Assembly (NCBI RefSeq): GCF_000429405.1
Contig: NZ_AUBU01000010.1
Span: 227,538 to 291,537, forward strand
Source of the DNA: Algoriphagus marincola DSM 16067
Lineage (GTDB): Bacteria; Bacteroidota; Bacteroidia; Cytophagales; Cyclobacteriaceae
Direction: 5' to 3'
DNA length: 64,000 nt
In this document: positions 32,736 through 41,319 of the stretch, one piece after another
Position numbering within the stretch: the stretch's first letter is position 1
Layout: each line of letters opens with the position of its first letter
Translations under genes and position numbers: made by a program
The notes under the pieces: generated by a model
Told to the model about the DNA's origin: nothing
What the model saw: the letters and a program-made list of their open reading frames with translations, nothing else
Databases searched by the model: none

Positions 32736-34094
32736 TTAGTTGATGATGTCATTTTTAAGGATTCCTAATGCTTTTTCTAAATCTACTTTTGCGATCAAAC
32801 CGTCATAGAGCGCTGATAAATAATTGAATTCTGCCTCAACAAGCGCTGCATCGGCATCTACTACTTCAAGGTTTGACCCGACCCCTTCTTGATACTTGAT
32901 TTTAGCTATGTCATATACTTCACGGGCTAATTCCAAATTTTCCCTTTGAACCGTCAGGATTAGCAGGTCATTTTCTAAAGTGGATTTCGCTGAGAAAACC
33001 TCATTTTTTATGCTTTCTCTCAAGAAACTTCGTTGGTTCTCCAATTGCTGAATTTGAATTCGGTTTTTCTGAATTCGGGCACTTTTAAGCAAACCATCAA
33101 AAATCGGAATCTGCATACTAACACCTAGTAAAGAGCTTCCAAACCAATTCTGTTTGTCAAAAACCGTATTGAAAGTATTTCCTGCACCAGCACGCTGTGC
33201 ATTTGCCACAAAATCGATAGTCGGCATATATTGAGCCTGATTATTCTTCAGGTCCAAACCGATCAATTCAATATTTGTATTTAGCTGGGCCACTTCTATT
33301 CGTTCTACCCCTTCATCGATCAAGAGAGCATTTAATTCCTCAATGGGATTGAGCTCAGCCAACGTCTCAGTAGGCCGAAGACCATACTCCATAGGAAGTC
33401 CAATCTGAAGTTTTAGAATTTGCTCACTTACTTCTAATGAGGTCCTGGCTCTTTCTACCTGAGAGTAGGTATTATTTCGCTGTACTTGAATACGGGATAC
33501 ATCGATCTTTTCTGCAAAACCAGCTTGATTCAATGCCTGAGTTTCCGAAAGTAAAGTATCGATCCGAGCCAGATTTGCTTCTGCAAGCCGAATCCTTTCG
33601 AGATTGACCAAAACTCCAAAATAAGCTTTCTTCACTGCCTCTATGGCATCATTCTCGGTCTTGATCAGATCTAGATCGGTCAGTTGCTTGTAGGTTCTAG
33701 CTGCTCGAAGTCCGACAAAAAATGAACCGTCGAAAATCATTTGTCGGAGATTTGCTCCAAGATTAGATTGGTAACTAACCCCAAATCTCGCAGGAATGAC
33801 ATCGGAAGGAATATTGGGATCCCCAAACGGTGGTTCATTGGGAAGAAATACGACCGGAATGGCGGGATTATAATTCAAATCAAAGTTTCCATTGATCTGA
33901 GGTAGTCCCGAGGCGGTAGTTTCCTTGATTGTTGCCTTAGAAATCAGTGTTTCTAATTGAGCATTTTTTACATTCACATTATTCTCCAAAGTGTACTGAA
34001 GCGCCTCTTCTAGAGTCAATTCGACTATTTCCTGAGCTTCTACTTTGTAAAATAAACTGAACAATAAAAAGAAAATAATAGCTGGTATTCTCAT
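32736..34094 (-). CDS. TolC-family outer membrane efflux channel
   Basis: 452 residues. A signal peptide (to about residue 20, KVEAQ) is followed by ELTLEEALQYTLENNVNVKN, the typical start of a TolC repeat. Two long helical hairpins and the outer-membrane beta segments repeat in each half. The pattern RIRLAEANLARIDTLLSETQ and KIKYQEGVGSNLEVVDADAALV is standard. The start overlaps the tetR stop by 4 nt. It completes the tripartite pump with the adaptor and RND genes downstream. Confidence 0.93.
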   Translation of the reverse strand: MRIPAIIFFLLFSLFYKVEAQEIVELTLEEALQYTLENNVNVKNAQLETLISKATIKETTASGLPQINGNFDLNYNPAIPVVFLPNEPPFGDPNIPSDVIPARFGVSYQSNLGANLRQMIFDGSFFVGLRAARTYKQLTDLDLIKTENDAIEAVKKAYFGVLVNLERIRLAEANLARIDTLLSETQALNQAGFAEKIDVSRIQVQRNNTYSQVERARTSLEVSEQILKLQIGLPMEYGLRPTETLAELNPIEELNALLIDEGVERIEVAQLNTNIELIGLDLKNNQAQYMPTIDFVANAQRAGAGNTFNTVFDKQNWFGSSLLGVSMQIPIFDGLLKSARIQKNRIQIQQLENQRSFLRESIKNEVFSAKSTLENDLLILTVQRENLELAREVYDIAKIKYQEGVGSNLEVVDADAALVEAEFNYLSALYDGLIAKVDLEKALGILKNDIIN

Positions 34095-34720
34095 TTTTCT
34101 GGGGTTGAAACAGATTTTTCTTGTTGGATTTTATAGGCTTCTCGTCCTTTTTCTGTGAAGATTCCATGCAGGAAATGGTCCATCATCTCGAGCTGAACTT
34201 TCACGATATCGTATTCCTTATCCTGAAAGTTGGATGGATCCATAGCATTGGTGATTTGATCTACTCGAATACGTGCTAAGATGGGGGCCTCTATTTCAGG
34301 TCGGAAATAGCCCAATTTTTTCCCGCGCTCAATGATTTCGGTCAATTCATGTAATATGACTTCTTCCTTATGTCTTGCAAAAACAGACCAAGCTTCCGGA
34401 AAATACTTTTGAACTTCATGAATCGTGATGGGGTTGATAGACTGCAAGCGATGCCTCATCATGCGAGAAATACTTACAAGAGTCTCGATAACCTGATCAT
34501 CGGAACTATTCATAATCTCGTCTAGCTTGCACTGATCCTCACTCAAAATCCGTTCAAAGGCAGATTTAACCAGTTCCTTCTTGTCCGAAAACTCCTGATA
34601 CAGCGTCTTTTTCGAAATTCCCAAGTGTCTGGCAATATCATCCATTGTGACACTTCGAACTCCGAATCTAGAAAATTCATCTACCGCTGCATCTAATATC
34701 TTCTCTCGCATCTCATGCAT
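34091..34720 (-). CDS. TetR/AcrR-family repressor of the efflux operon
   Basis: 209 residues. The N-terminal HTH is clear: ILDAAVDEFSRFGVRSVTMD and IARHLGISKKTLYQEFSDKK (residues about 8-48). The C-terminal ligand-binding part is helical and unassigned. It is the first gene of the four-gene efflux operon and overlaps tolC by 4 nt, which predicts negative autoregulation of the pump. A perfect TGTTCG-N4-CGAACA palindrome 111 nt upstream of its start is the likely operator. Confidence 0.92.
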   Translation of the reverse strand: MHEMREKILDAAVDEFSRFGVRSVTMDDIARHLGISKKTLYQEFSDKKELVKSAFERILSEDQCKLDEIMNSSDDQVIETLVSISRMMRHRLQSINPITIHEVQKYFPEAWSVFARHKEEVILHELTEIIERGKKLGYFRPEIEAPILARIRVDQITNAMDPSNFQDKEYDIVKVQLEMMDHFLHGIFTEKGREAYKIQQEKSVSTPEK

Positions 34721-34830
34721 CTCTATTGGTATTCAGGTTGCGAAACTATGGAAACGATAGGAAAGTTCAAAGTTTCCCTAGTTTTTTCTAAAATTATATT
34801 TGGGTATTTATCAATATTCTTTTTCCAAAC

Positions 34831-34846
34831 TGTTCGTTCACGAACA
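34831..34846. promoter_or_regulatory. Palindromic operator candidate for the TetR repressor
   Basis: TGTTCG-TTCA-CGAACA is a perfect 6+4+6 inverted repeat in the divergent region between tetR (starts 34720) and a hydrolase gene (34939). Length and symmetry fit a TetR dimer site. A TAATTTTG element (34868-34875), fitting TAnnTTTG, lies nearby, directed toward the hydrolase. Confidence 0.6.
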
Positions 34847-34938
34847 TTTTTGCATATTTTTGATATATAATTTTGTACAATCAATCACGTTCATCTATAA
34901 AAATTTGTAGTTTGAATAAAATATTAAAGTTTTAATCC

Positions 34939-35742
34939 ATGACTCGATCTATCGAAACCAAACTTGGAAAGCTTTCCTACCTCACCTATGGAGAAGGCGA
35001 CAATACTTTTATCCTATTTCATGGATTTGGACAAACCCAAGAGGATATGGCTAAATTTTTAGAGCTTCGCAAAAATGGGTCGAAGTATATCCTCGTTGAT
35101 ATTTTTTATCATGGCAAAAGCCAATGGTTTGATTCTGCGACACCTTTGACCAAAAACACCTGGAAGTTTTATATTGAGCATTTGATGAAGAAGGAGGGTT
35201 TTCATGAATTTCACCTGATTGGATACAGTATGGGAGGGAAATTTGTCTTGTTGACTTATGAACTTTTTGATAAAAAAATCAATAGTCTTACCCTACTCGC
35301 TCCGGACGGCATTAAAACCGGTCTTTGGTATAGCATCAGTAGCTATCCGGGATCTTTTCACGGAGTTTTCAAAGGAGTTGTATTCAAGCCCAAGCTTTTC
35401 TTTGGATTTATGAATGGATTAAATTCAGCGGGTTTGCTCGAAAGCAGCATTGTCAAATTTGTACAGACTCAGATGGAAACTAGCTCCAAACGGGCTCAAG
35501 TCTATTTCACTTGGAAGGTCTTTGGTGGCATTCAATTGCATTTGGGAAAAATTATTCGCCAACTCCGGAAGAATAAAACCCCGGTTGACCTTTTCATTGG
35601 AAAATACGATCGGATGGTTACGGAGCAGAACCTAGCCCGATTTTCATCCAAAGTACCTCATTTAAGACAGCACAGTTTGCCAGTCGGGCACGGAAGACTC
35701 ATTGCAGCTACGGTGGATTTTTTGAAGAAGACCAAAAACTAA
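34939..35742 (+). CDS. Alpha/beta hydrolase
   Basis: 267 residues. Oxyanion loop FHGFGQTQEDMAKFL, nucleophile elbow GYSMGGKF (Ser near residue 98) and C-terminal His in VGHGRLIAATVDFLKK are in order, with an acidic residue in FIGKYDRM. The cap region is short and hydrophobic. Substrate unknown. It is divergent from tetR and could share the operator region. Its stop overlaps the convergent zinc-ribbon gene by 4 nt, without a terminator in between. Confidence 0.88.
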   Translation: MTRSIETKLGKLSYLTYGEGDNTFILFHGFGQTQEDMAKFLELRKNGSKYILVDIFYHGKSQWFDSATPLTKNTWKFYIEHLMKKEGFHEFHLIGYSMGGKFVLLTYELFDKKINSLTLLAPDGIKTGLWYSISSYPGSFHGVFKGVVFKPKLFFGFMNGLNSAGLLESSIVKFVQTQMETSSKRAQVYFTWKVFGGIQLHLGKIIRQLRKNKTPVDLFIGKYDRMVTEQNLARFSSKVPHLRQHSLPVGHGRLIAATVDFLKKTKN

Positions 35743-36101
35743 CTTTCCTTTCGCCTCACAATCAAATACCAATCCCCTTCCAGGGCTAGGTATCCATAAT
35801 CATAGCAAAAGTGATAGACCGATCCCTTTTTGGTTTCATAGGTGTGAGTGAAATAGACAAAATCGAATCCTTCACGCATCAATCTATCCTTTGGAGTTTT
35901 GTACATATCCTCTCCGGAAGGAATCAAAGACTCGAGAATATTTCGGTTTTTCTTTAGTCGATGGTTTATCCGACGCATAAAATTGCTATTGTCTGCGTAC
36001 TGCTTGTAGTTGTAATTATTCCTACACTGATCGTCGCAGAACTTCTTATCGGCCCTACCCTGAATAGGCGCTCCACAATTAAGACATGTTTTCTTTTCCA
36101 T
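35739..36101 (-). CDS. Small zinc-ribbon protein
   Basis: 120 residues from the ATG at 36101 (MEKKTCLNCG); an upstream start at 36125 adds eight hydrophobic or basic residues and is less conserved in form. The N-terminus is a zinc ribbon with CLNCGAPIQGRADKKFCDDQC (Cys pairs 4 and 3 apart), of the type seen in short cytoplasmic proteins of Bacteroidota. The C-terminal about 60 residues are aromatic-rich (FDFVYFTHTYETKKGSVYHF) and unassigned. Function unknown. The KFC-x3-CRNNY pattern recalls DUF2116-like nucleic-acid binding ribbons. Its 3' end overlaps the hydrolase gene. Confidence 0.75.
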   Translation of the reverse strand: MEKKTCLNCGAPIQGRADKKFCDDQCRNNYNYKQYADNSNFMRRINHRLKKNRNILESLIPSGEDMYKTPKDRLMREGFDFVYFTHTYETKKGSVYHFCYDYGYLALEGDWYLIVRRKES

Positions 36102-36166
36102 AGCATCCAAAAAAATTCTTTTCAATTTAGATAATTAGTTTAAAAAATCAAGAAAATTGAAGAAAA

Positions 36167-36775
36167 CTATAGCCGAGCTACCAATCGTATCACGGAGGAC
36201 AATCCGTCATGAAACTCTCCTTCCTTGATCTCAAGCACCTTTTTTTCAAAAAACAACCAGTCTAAGTCCCCAAAATCCTCTTCCAACTCTTCTTTTGAAA
36301 ATAACATGCTGGCATCTTTGGGCCCTCCTGATTTCGGATTTTTGGAATTGTAATCCAAATGTTCCTTGGAAAAAGCCTCGAGGATAATTTGCCCCCCAGG
36401 TTTCAGGAGTTTTTTCAATGATTGATGAATAGATGTGCGAAGAGAGGCCGGAAAATGTGCAAAAATCAAAACGATCAGATCAAAAGAGTTCTCCTTGAAA
36501 CCTTGTTGATCAAGGAGCCCAACTCGATAATCAATGGAAACTTCTTTTTCCTCAGCCAGTTTATCTGCTTTAATTTTAGCGGATGAGCTGATGTCAAAAG
36601 CCGTCACATTCCAGCCAAGAGTTGCTGCAAAGACGGCATTTCGTCCTTCTCCTTCTGCCGCAAAAAGAGCCTTACCAGGCTTTATCCCAACTAATTTCGA
36701 TTGTAAAAATAGATTAGCTTCTTTCCCGTAAACGTATTCATCAGCGGCATATCGCTCATCCCAAAACTCTTTCAT
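36167..36775 (-). CDS. Class I SAM-dependent methyltransferase, TehB-like
   Basis: About 202 residues from the ATG at 36775 (MKEFWDERYAADEYVYG). The frame extends to 36820, but that stretch runs into the terminator hairpin and is not coding. AdoMet motif I is FAAEGEGRNAVFAATLGWNV with a GEGRN loop, followed by AFDISSSAK (motif II acid) and IVLIFAHFP (motif post-II). The FWDERYA-x-Y-x-YG N-terminus is typical of the TehB/thiopurine-like group. Such enzymes detoxify tellurite or small thiols. Target here unknown. Single-gene unit, bounded upstream by a bidirectional terminator. Confidence 0.88.
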   Translation of the reverse strand: MKEFWDERYAADEYVYGKEANLFLQSKLVGIKPGKALFAAEGEGRNAVFAATLGWNVTAFDISSSAKIKADKLAEEKEVSIDYRVGLLDQQGFKENSFDLIVLIFAHFPASLRTSIHQSLKKLLKPGGQIILEAFSKEHLDYNSKNPKSGGPKDASMLFSKEELEEDFGDLDWLFFEKKVLEIKEGEFHDGLSSVIRLVARL

Positions 36776-36803
36776 GATCATTTGATTGATTAGAAATGGA
36801 AAT

Positions 36804-36833
36804 AAAAAAGGGAACCCCATAGTTCCCTTTTTT
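36804..36833. terminator. Strong hairpin terminator
   Basis: AAAAAAGGGAAC (36804-36815) pairs with GTTCCCTTTTTT (36822-36833). It lies downstream of the minus-strand sugar dehydrogenase gene and just before the methyltransferase start, and rules out a longer methyltransferase reading frame. Confidence 0.9.
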
Positions 36834-36899
36834 GGTATTTATTACTGCTTTCTGATGTCATCTGTATTTTTACAGGTCTTTTCAGAATGACTCCTATAT

Positions 36900-39557
36900 T
36901 CATTTTAGAAATTGAATCCGATCTAGATTAAAGGTATTCCAAATCGAAATCCCTGAATCTGTCTTAAGAACAAAATAAAGGTCCGCCGTTTCATCGGATT
37001 TCTTCAGTGGAATCACCTCAGTAAAATAGCCCCTTCGATCACCTTGAAGTAGGACTTCAGAAATACCAATCCTTGGTCCCGTCGGAGAACCAAGCCGAAT
37101 TTCTAAACGACCTTCTATCCCTGCAGGATTTACAAGAATCTCCACTTGCCTTATTCCCCTTAAGTCAATTTGGTCAAATGCAATCCAGGAATTTCGCTGG
37201 GTAAACCGGACGAAATTCAGCCCATTTGCATTGGCCTTCGCCGAATTTTCAAAGCGATCCGCAGTCACTGCTTTTATATCTGGGTGGCGGAGAGTTAGCT
37301 GGACATTTCCTCGAAGCGGGTCTATACCATTGGCTCCTTGGTCCGTATAGCTTGCCTGCACCAAATAGTATCCTTCTGGATTATCAGATTGCTCTGGGGA
37401 AAACTCTCCCTCTAAAGGCCAGTTGACTTTTCCATAATCAGGATCTTCCAAAGCCAAGATAAAATCGACCATCTGCCCTACTTGCTCTTCCGGCAAGTGA
37501 GTATGCCCAGGCATGATGCGCTCGCCTCCCCAAACGCCCCCACCGCCATTTCGGATCTTGTCGATAAGGTATTCTTTGGCATCGGACTGGCCCTTGTATT
37601 TGGCAGAAACTTCTTGATAGGTCGGTCCAACCGACTCATTGGCAATCGCATGACAGGCTTTGCATCCAGCTTGGTTGATGAAATTTTCACCCACAGAAAC
37701 CTGCTCCTCTTGATGGCCAGCCTGAATCAGATCAAAGCCTCCTGCGATGTAATCGATAGAAAAATCAATCGCTTCGGAGTCTATTTCACCATCTTCCCGA
37801 TCCACAACTTGCACTGAATAGTCCACAGGCTGCCCTTCAAAGTAAAAACTTGTATTACCAGCCCATTCGATAAATACCTGAGGACGTTCATTTCCTACCC
37901 GAATTTCCAGGCTTGTGGAAGCTTTTTCTCCCTCCAAATCAGTAACTGTCAGTGTAACTGGATAAATTCCTGGATTTTCGAAAGTATGGGAAGGGTTTGG
38001 GGAATTGCTACTTGGGCTACCATCTCCAAAATCCCAGGTATAAGTCAAGCGATCTTCAGGATCAAAATCCATGGAACCTTCTGCAGAAAAAGTCACATCA
38101 AGAGGAGCCGCTCCCGTTCGTTGATTTGCAGAAGCTTTAGCCAGCGGCTCACGGTTTCCAGGTGCAAATTCAATGCGATACAAACCCGAATCATCATTCT
38201 GGGCCCGCCAGTAGGTTCCGTATTCCAATACATAAAGTGAACCATCCTTAGCAAACTGCATATCTACAGGTTTGTCAAATACAGTCGAGGGCATAAAGCG
38301 CTCCATGGTATCGTATTCGAAATTTTCGGTCAAGGAAACCGTGAAAATCCAATTTCGCATCCAATCATAGATAAAAAGCTTGTCATTATAATAGCCCGGG
38401 AATCGAACGGCTGAATTTTCATAATCTTCCCGATGATAGACAGGCCCTGCCATGGCATTTCTACCGCCTGTGGCGAGCATGGGAAACTCCTCCGATTCAT
38501 CGTAAGGATACCAGATCAAAGCCGGCTGTGCCGGTGGCAATTGCTCCAAACCCGTGGTATTTGGGCTGGTATTCACAGGAGCAGCCGGATCGAATTCAAA
38601 AAGACTTTCCTGAGTTTCAAAATCGTATTTCCAGTAAGGCTTATTATTTCCTACAAAATACGGCCAACCGTAAAATCCAGCCTTTGTAGCTAGATTAATT
38701 TCATCATGACCTTTGGGACCTCTGCGAGCAGAATCCACAGAGGCGTCAGGCCCCACTTCACCCCAAAAAAGATTTCCAGTATGCTTATCAATGGAAATTC
38801 GGTATGGGTTTCGATTACCCATCACATAGATTTCCGGTCGGGTATTGGGCGTGCCCGGAGGGAAAAGATTGCCTTCAGGAATGCTGTAGCTTCCATCGGC
38901 TTCCGGCTTGATTCGAATGATGGCTCCACGAAGATCGTTCGTATTTCCGGAGGTCTTTTGGGCATCCACATTGGCGGGACGATCTTGACGCTCATCGATG
39001 GGATTGTAATTATCCGATTCAAAAGGCGTCGTATCATCCCCGGTAGAAAGAAAAAGCAAACCATTGGCATCAAACTCAATCGATCCGCCCGAGTGGCAGC
39101 ATCCCCGAAAGACAGGAATTTCCAGCAGGATTTTTTCGGAACTTAGGTCAAGCCGATTTTCGACAAAATCAAATCTGGAAAGCCGGTTGACATCCGGGCT
39201 GTAATCATTGGGAGCATAGTAGAGGTAGATCCAATGATTTTGGTTGAAGTTAGGATCCTTGGCCAAACCCAAAAGCCCATCTTCTCCTTCGATATACACG
39301 TCGAGCTCACCCACCACAGTAGTCTCCCCTGTGGCAGCCTCGTACAATTTCAGCAAACCAGCCCGCTCGATGAAAAGCACATCTCCGTTGTCCAGGACTT
39401 CAAGCTCCATGGGTTCGTTGAGCTTTTCGACCAAAGTCACTTTAGTGAAGCGAGTCTCGTCCGGCTTTATAGTAGCAAAGGGGTCAACATCTTTTGGGGA
39501 GCAGTTCCAAAGTAATCCAAGTAGGATAAGGCATCCTGAAAAACGAAGGGAATTCAT
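36900..39557 (-). CDS. Glucose/sorbosone dehydrogenase-like lipoprotein fused to PKD, cytochrome c and CBM6
   Basis: 885 residues. Lipobox LLGLLWNC puts the lipidated Cys at residue 19. Domains: a six-bladed glucose/sorbosone dehydrogenase propeller (about 30-470; FRGCCHSGGSIEFDANGLLF and MGNRNPYRISIDKHTGNLFWGEVGPD are PQQ-enzyme landmarks); a PKD domain (about 480-560; TYTWDFGDGSPSSNSPNPSHTF-type core); a cytochrome c domain near 630-710 with CKACHA and Met ligand in RIMPGHTH; and a CBM6-like sandwich at the C-terminus (about 735-885). It should oxidise an exported sugar or alcohol with PQQ and pass electrons to the haem. It is a single-gene unit, with no PQQ synthesis genes in the window. 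Confidence 0.92.
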   Translation of the reverse strand: MNSLRFSGCLILLGLLWNCSPKDVDPFATIKPDETRFTKVTLVEKLNEPMELEVLDNGDVLFIERAGLLKLYEAATGETTVVGELDVYIEGEDGLLGLAKDPNFNQNHWIYLYYAPNDYSPDVNRLSRFDFVENRLDLSSEKILLEIPVFRGCCHSGGSIEFDANGLLFLSTGDDTTPFESDNYNPIDERQDRPANVDAQKTSGNTNDLRGAIIRIKPEADGSYSIPEGNLFPPGTPNTRPEIYVMGNRNPYRISIDKHTGNLFWGEVGPDASVDSARRGPKGHDEINLATKAGFYGWPYFVGNNKPYWKYDFETQESLFEFDPAAPVNTSPNTTGLEQLPPAQPALIWYPYDESEEFPMLATGGRNAMAGPVYHREDYENSAVRFPGYYNDKLFIYDWMRNWIFTVSLTENFEYDTMERFMPSTVFDKPVDMQFAKDGSLYVLEYGTYWRAQNDDSGLYRIEFAPGNREPLAKASANQRTGAAPLDVTFSAEGSMDFDPEDRLTYTWDFGDGSPSSNSPNPSHTFENPGIYPVTLTVTDLEGEKASTSLEIRVGNERPQVFIEWAGNTSFYFEGQPVDYSVQVVDREDGEIDSEAIDFSIDYIAGGFDLIQAGHQEEQVSVGENFINQAGCKACHAIANESVGPTYQEVSAKYKGQSDAKEYLIDKIRNGGGGVWGGERIMPGHTHLPEEQVGQMVDFILALEDPDYGKVNWPLEGEFSPEQSDNPEGYYLVQASYTDQGANGIDPLRGNVQLTLRHPDIKAVTADRFENSAKANANGLNFVRFTQRNSWIAFDQIDLRGIRQVEILVNPAGIEGRLEIRLGSPTGPRIGISEVLLQGDRRGYFTEVIPLKKSDETADLYFVLKTDSGISIWNTFNLDRIQFLK

Positions 39558-39655
39558 GAAAGCAGGTTTTTAGGTTTATTGAATCTTGAAGATACACATG
39601 CCCTCGTAAAAGCCATGAACCAATGGTGGAAATGAATTGATTCCTCTTCAAAAAA

Positions 39656-40354
39656 TCACTCACTCATGACCAAGCGATATCGCCACACCTCCCGAACTTG
39701 CTCTATCTCTACATCGAAGGGTGGATAGATTGGATTGGAGGAACAGAGCAGAATCTTTTGAACAGACTGAATACGGTTGTAAGCGATTTTAAAAGTCACA
39801 CCATCCTGCTCGGTGACTATCACATAGCGCTCCCCGTCTTTGATTCCAAACCAGTCATCCACGTATTCACAGACAATCCATGCTCCATCAGGAATCGGCA
39901 GCATGGAATCTCCGTCCACCTGAAAAACGCGATGCTTTTTGTCCATGGGAAGAAAAGGCAGGGAAAAGCGGGGAAGCTCTGAGATAAATTCAGGATCAGC
40001 AAAGCCAGCCAAATAACTGGCCTTGGCCCGCTGAGAAACCACTTCGATCAATTCACGTCCCTCCGCATCCACGGTGGTGGAAAGAATCCGTAGCTTTCTT
40101 CCCCGGAGGAATTGATCTGTCTCCAGCAATTCCCGGAGTTTGTATTCGGAATAAGAAGCCAAATCTTCTTTGATCAGGATGTCAAGAGAAACGTTGAAGT
40201 ATTCAGCAATTTTCACCAAAATGTCCAAAGGAGGCGTGATAGTGAGTTCGTATCCTGCCAGTTTAGATCTAGAAATCCCTAAAGCCTGGGCAAGAGATTC
40301 TTGTGTGAGGTTTTTCTTTTTTCGGAGGAATTTAAGATTTAATTGGATGAGCAT
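39656..40354 (-). CDS. XRE-type repressor with S24/LexA-like domain
   Basis: 232 residues. The N-terminal HTH (about 5-60) is LKFLRKKKNLTQESLAQALG with GISRSKLAGYE. A C-terminal S24 peptidase domain has Ser150 in VDGDSMLPI and Lys189 in GVTFKIAYN, the Ser-Lys dyad of LexA/UmuD. A cleavage-like Ala116-Gly117 pair lies in SYLAGFADPEF, just before the peptidase. The order resembles LexA/CI repressors that self-cleave after DNA damage. It lies about 1 kb from dinB on the other strand, with the tandem repeats between. It may control dinB, but no operator is confirmed. Confidence 0.88.
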   Translation of the reverse strand: MLIQLNLKFLRKKKNLTQESLAQALGISRSKLAGYELTITPPLDILVKIAEYFNVSLDILIKEDLASYSEYKLRELLETDQFLRGRKLRILSTTVDAEGRELIEVVSQRAKASYLAGFADPEFISELPRFSLPFLPMDKKHRVFQVDGDSMLPIPDGAWIVCEYVDDWFGIKDGERYVIVTEQDGVTFKIAYNRIQSVQKILLCSSNPIYPPFDVEIEQVREVWRYRLVMSE

Positions 40355-40400
40355 ATTTTTCTGAATTTCTAAGAGGCAACAATGGGTAAAATATTTTTTT

Positions 40401-40554
40401 AAGATAGCTACGCAGATAATTTTTAAGATAGCCCTGCGGGCAGATAGCTATCTTGCTGAACGAAGTGAAGCATATCTTGGCGAATCCATATCTTATCTTC
40501 TTTATTTCTAGACAGCTACGCAGATATTTTTAAGATAGCTCTGCAGGCAGATAG
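40401..40554. repeat. Left part of tandem repeat array with palindromic core
   Basis: Contains a short unit (40401-40424), one full unit of 107 bp (40425-40531) and the first 23 bp of another (40532-40554). Each unit begins AAGATAGCC or similar, has a small GCCC-tgc-GGGC hairpin, a palindromic GATAG-CTATC core, then ACGAAGTGAAGC and a segment ending in CAGCTACGCAGATA. The array stops exactly at GATAG, where the four-helix-bundle gene interrupts it. Confidence 0.85.
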
Positions 40555-40558
40555 TCTT

Positions 40559-40957
40559 TCATTTTGATGAATTTTTATCTTTTGCGTTATAGGCAATTTT
40601 AATTTGATGGTTCAGTTTGACCTGAAGGCTCTTGGAAATAATTTTGATTTCTTTGTATGCATCATTTGATACAATTTTTCGCTCAAAACCGAGATCTATC
40701 CAGTGATCAACACTTTCTGATAAAGAAGCTCTTGAGATGTAGTAGAATCTAATCCTTTCAAGAAAATGAAACCTAGCATATCCTTCTGCTATATTAGCTC
40801 CTATCGAATCCATAGAACTTATCATCTGATCTCCCCATATTTTTCTTGATGGATAATCCAATCTTTGGTAAATACCCCAAGCGAAAGCAGAAAGCTGCCT
40901 TGATAAAATGTAGATTTCAAGCTCTTTGAGAGGGATGTATTTTGATTTTTCACTCAT
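40559..40957 (-). CDS. Four-helix bundle protein, 23S rRNA intervening-sequence type, nested in a repeat
   Basis: 132 residues. LKELEIYILSRQLSAFAW, then GDQMISSMDSIGANIAEGYA and FHFLERIRFYYISRASLSES, match the TIGR02436-like four-helix bundle proteins. Relatives are coded in intervening sequences inserted in rRNA helices, and they resemble the Avd accessory protein of diversity-generating retroelements. The gene plus about 20 nt on each side (40555-40975) sits inside one unit of the tandem array, exactly between GATAG and CTATC of the unit's palindrome. Reverse transcriptase and a template repeat are not seen nearby. The protein is basic (RNA binding is plausible). Function unproven. Confidence 0.85.
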   Translation of the reverse strand: MSEKSKYIPLKELEIYILSRQLSAFAWGIYQRLDYPSRKIWGDQMISSMDSIGANIAEGYARFHFLERIRFYYISRASLSESVDHWIDLGFERKIVSNDAYKEIKIISKSLQVKLNHQIKIAYNAKDKNSSK

Positions 40958-40975
40958 GATTAATTCTATTTTAAC

Positions 40976-41216
40976 CTATCTCATTGAACGTAGTGAAGCA
41001 TATCTTAGCAAAGCCATATCTTCTTTATTTCTAGACAGCTTCGCAGATAATTTTGAAGATAGCCCTTCGGGCAGATAGCCTATCTTGCTAAACGAAGTGA
41101 GGCAAATCTTGGCGAAGCCATATCTTCTTTATTTCAAGACAGCTACGCAAACACTTTTTTAAGATAGCCCTACGGGTAGATAGCTATCTCACTGAACGAA
41201 GTGAAGTATATCTTTC
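40976..41216. repeat. Right part of tandem repeat array
   Basis: Continues the interrupted unit (40976-41055), then a 105-bp unit (41056-41160) and a partial one (41161 to about 41216). The first bases CTATCTCATTGAACG join directly to the GATAG that ends at 40554, recreating a complete unit without the gene. Copies are similar but not identical (GCCC-ttc-GGGC and GCCC-tac-GGGT in the hairpin). No gene is present between here and dinB. Confidence 0.85.
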
Positions 41217-41319
41217 ATTAATTGACAACTCCCGCCACTTCCCTTAATCCCCTTCCCCAAATCTAATAAAAATGATTAAATTATAAACATTAAAATGTCA
41301 ATAATATTAACAAAAAGTC

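Noticed and set aside
32695..32752. Upstream start of the efflux adaptor that overlaps tolC
   Set aside because: The lipoprotein signal begins at 32695; the additional residues are polar and would precede it.
38433..39573. Several plus-strand frames of about 90-145 residues within the sugar dehydrogenase gene
   Set aside because: They lie opposite conserved propeller coding sequence and have no recognisable domain or start context.
40401..41216. CRISPR array
   Set aside because: Units are over 100 bp, adjoin without spacers, and no cas genes are present.
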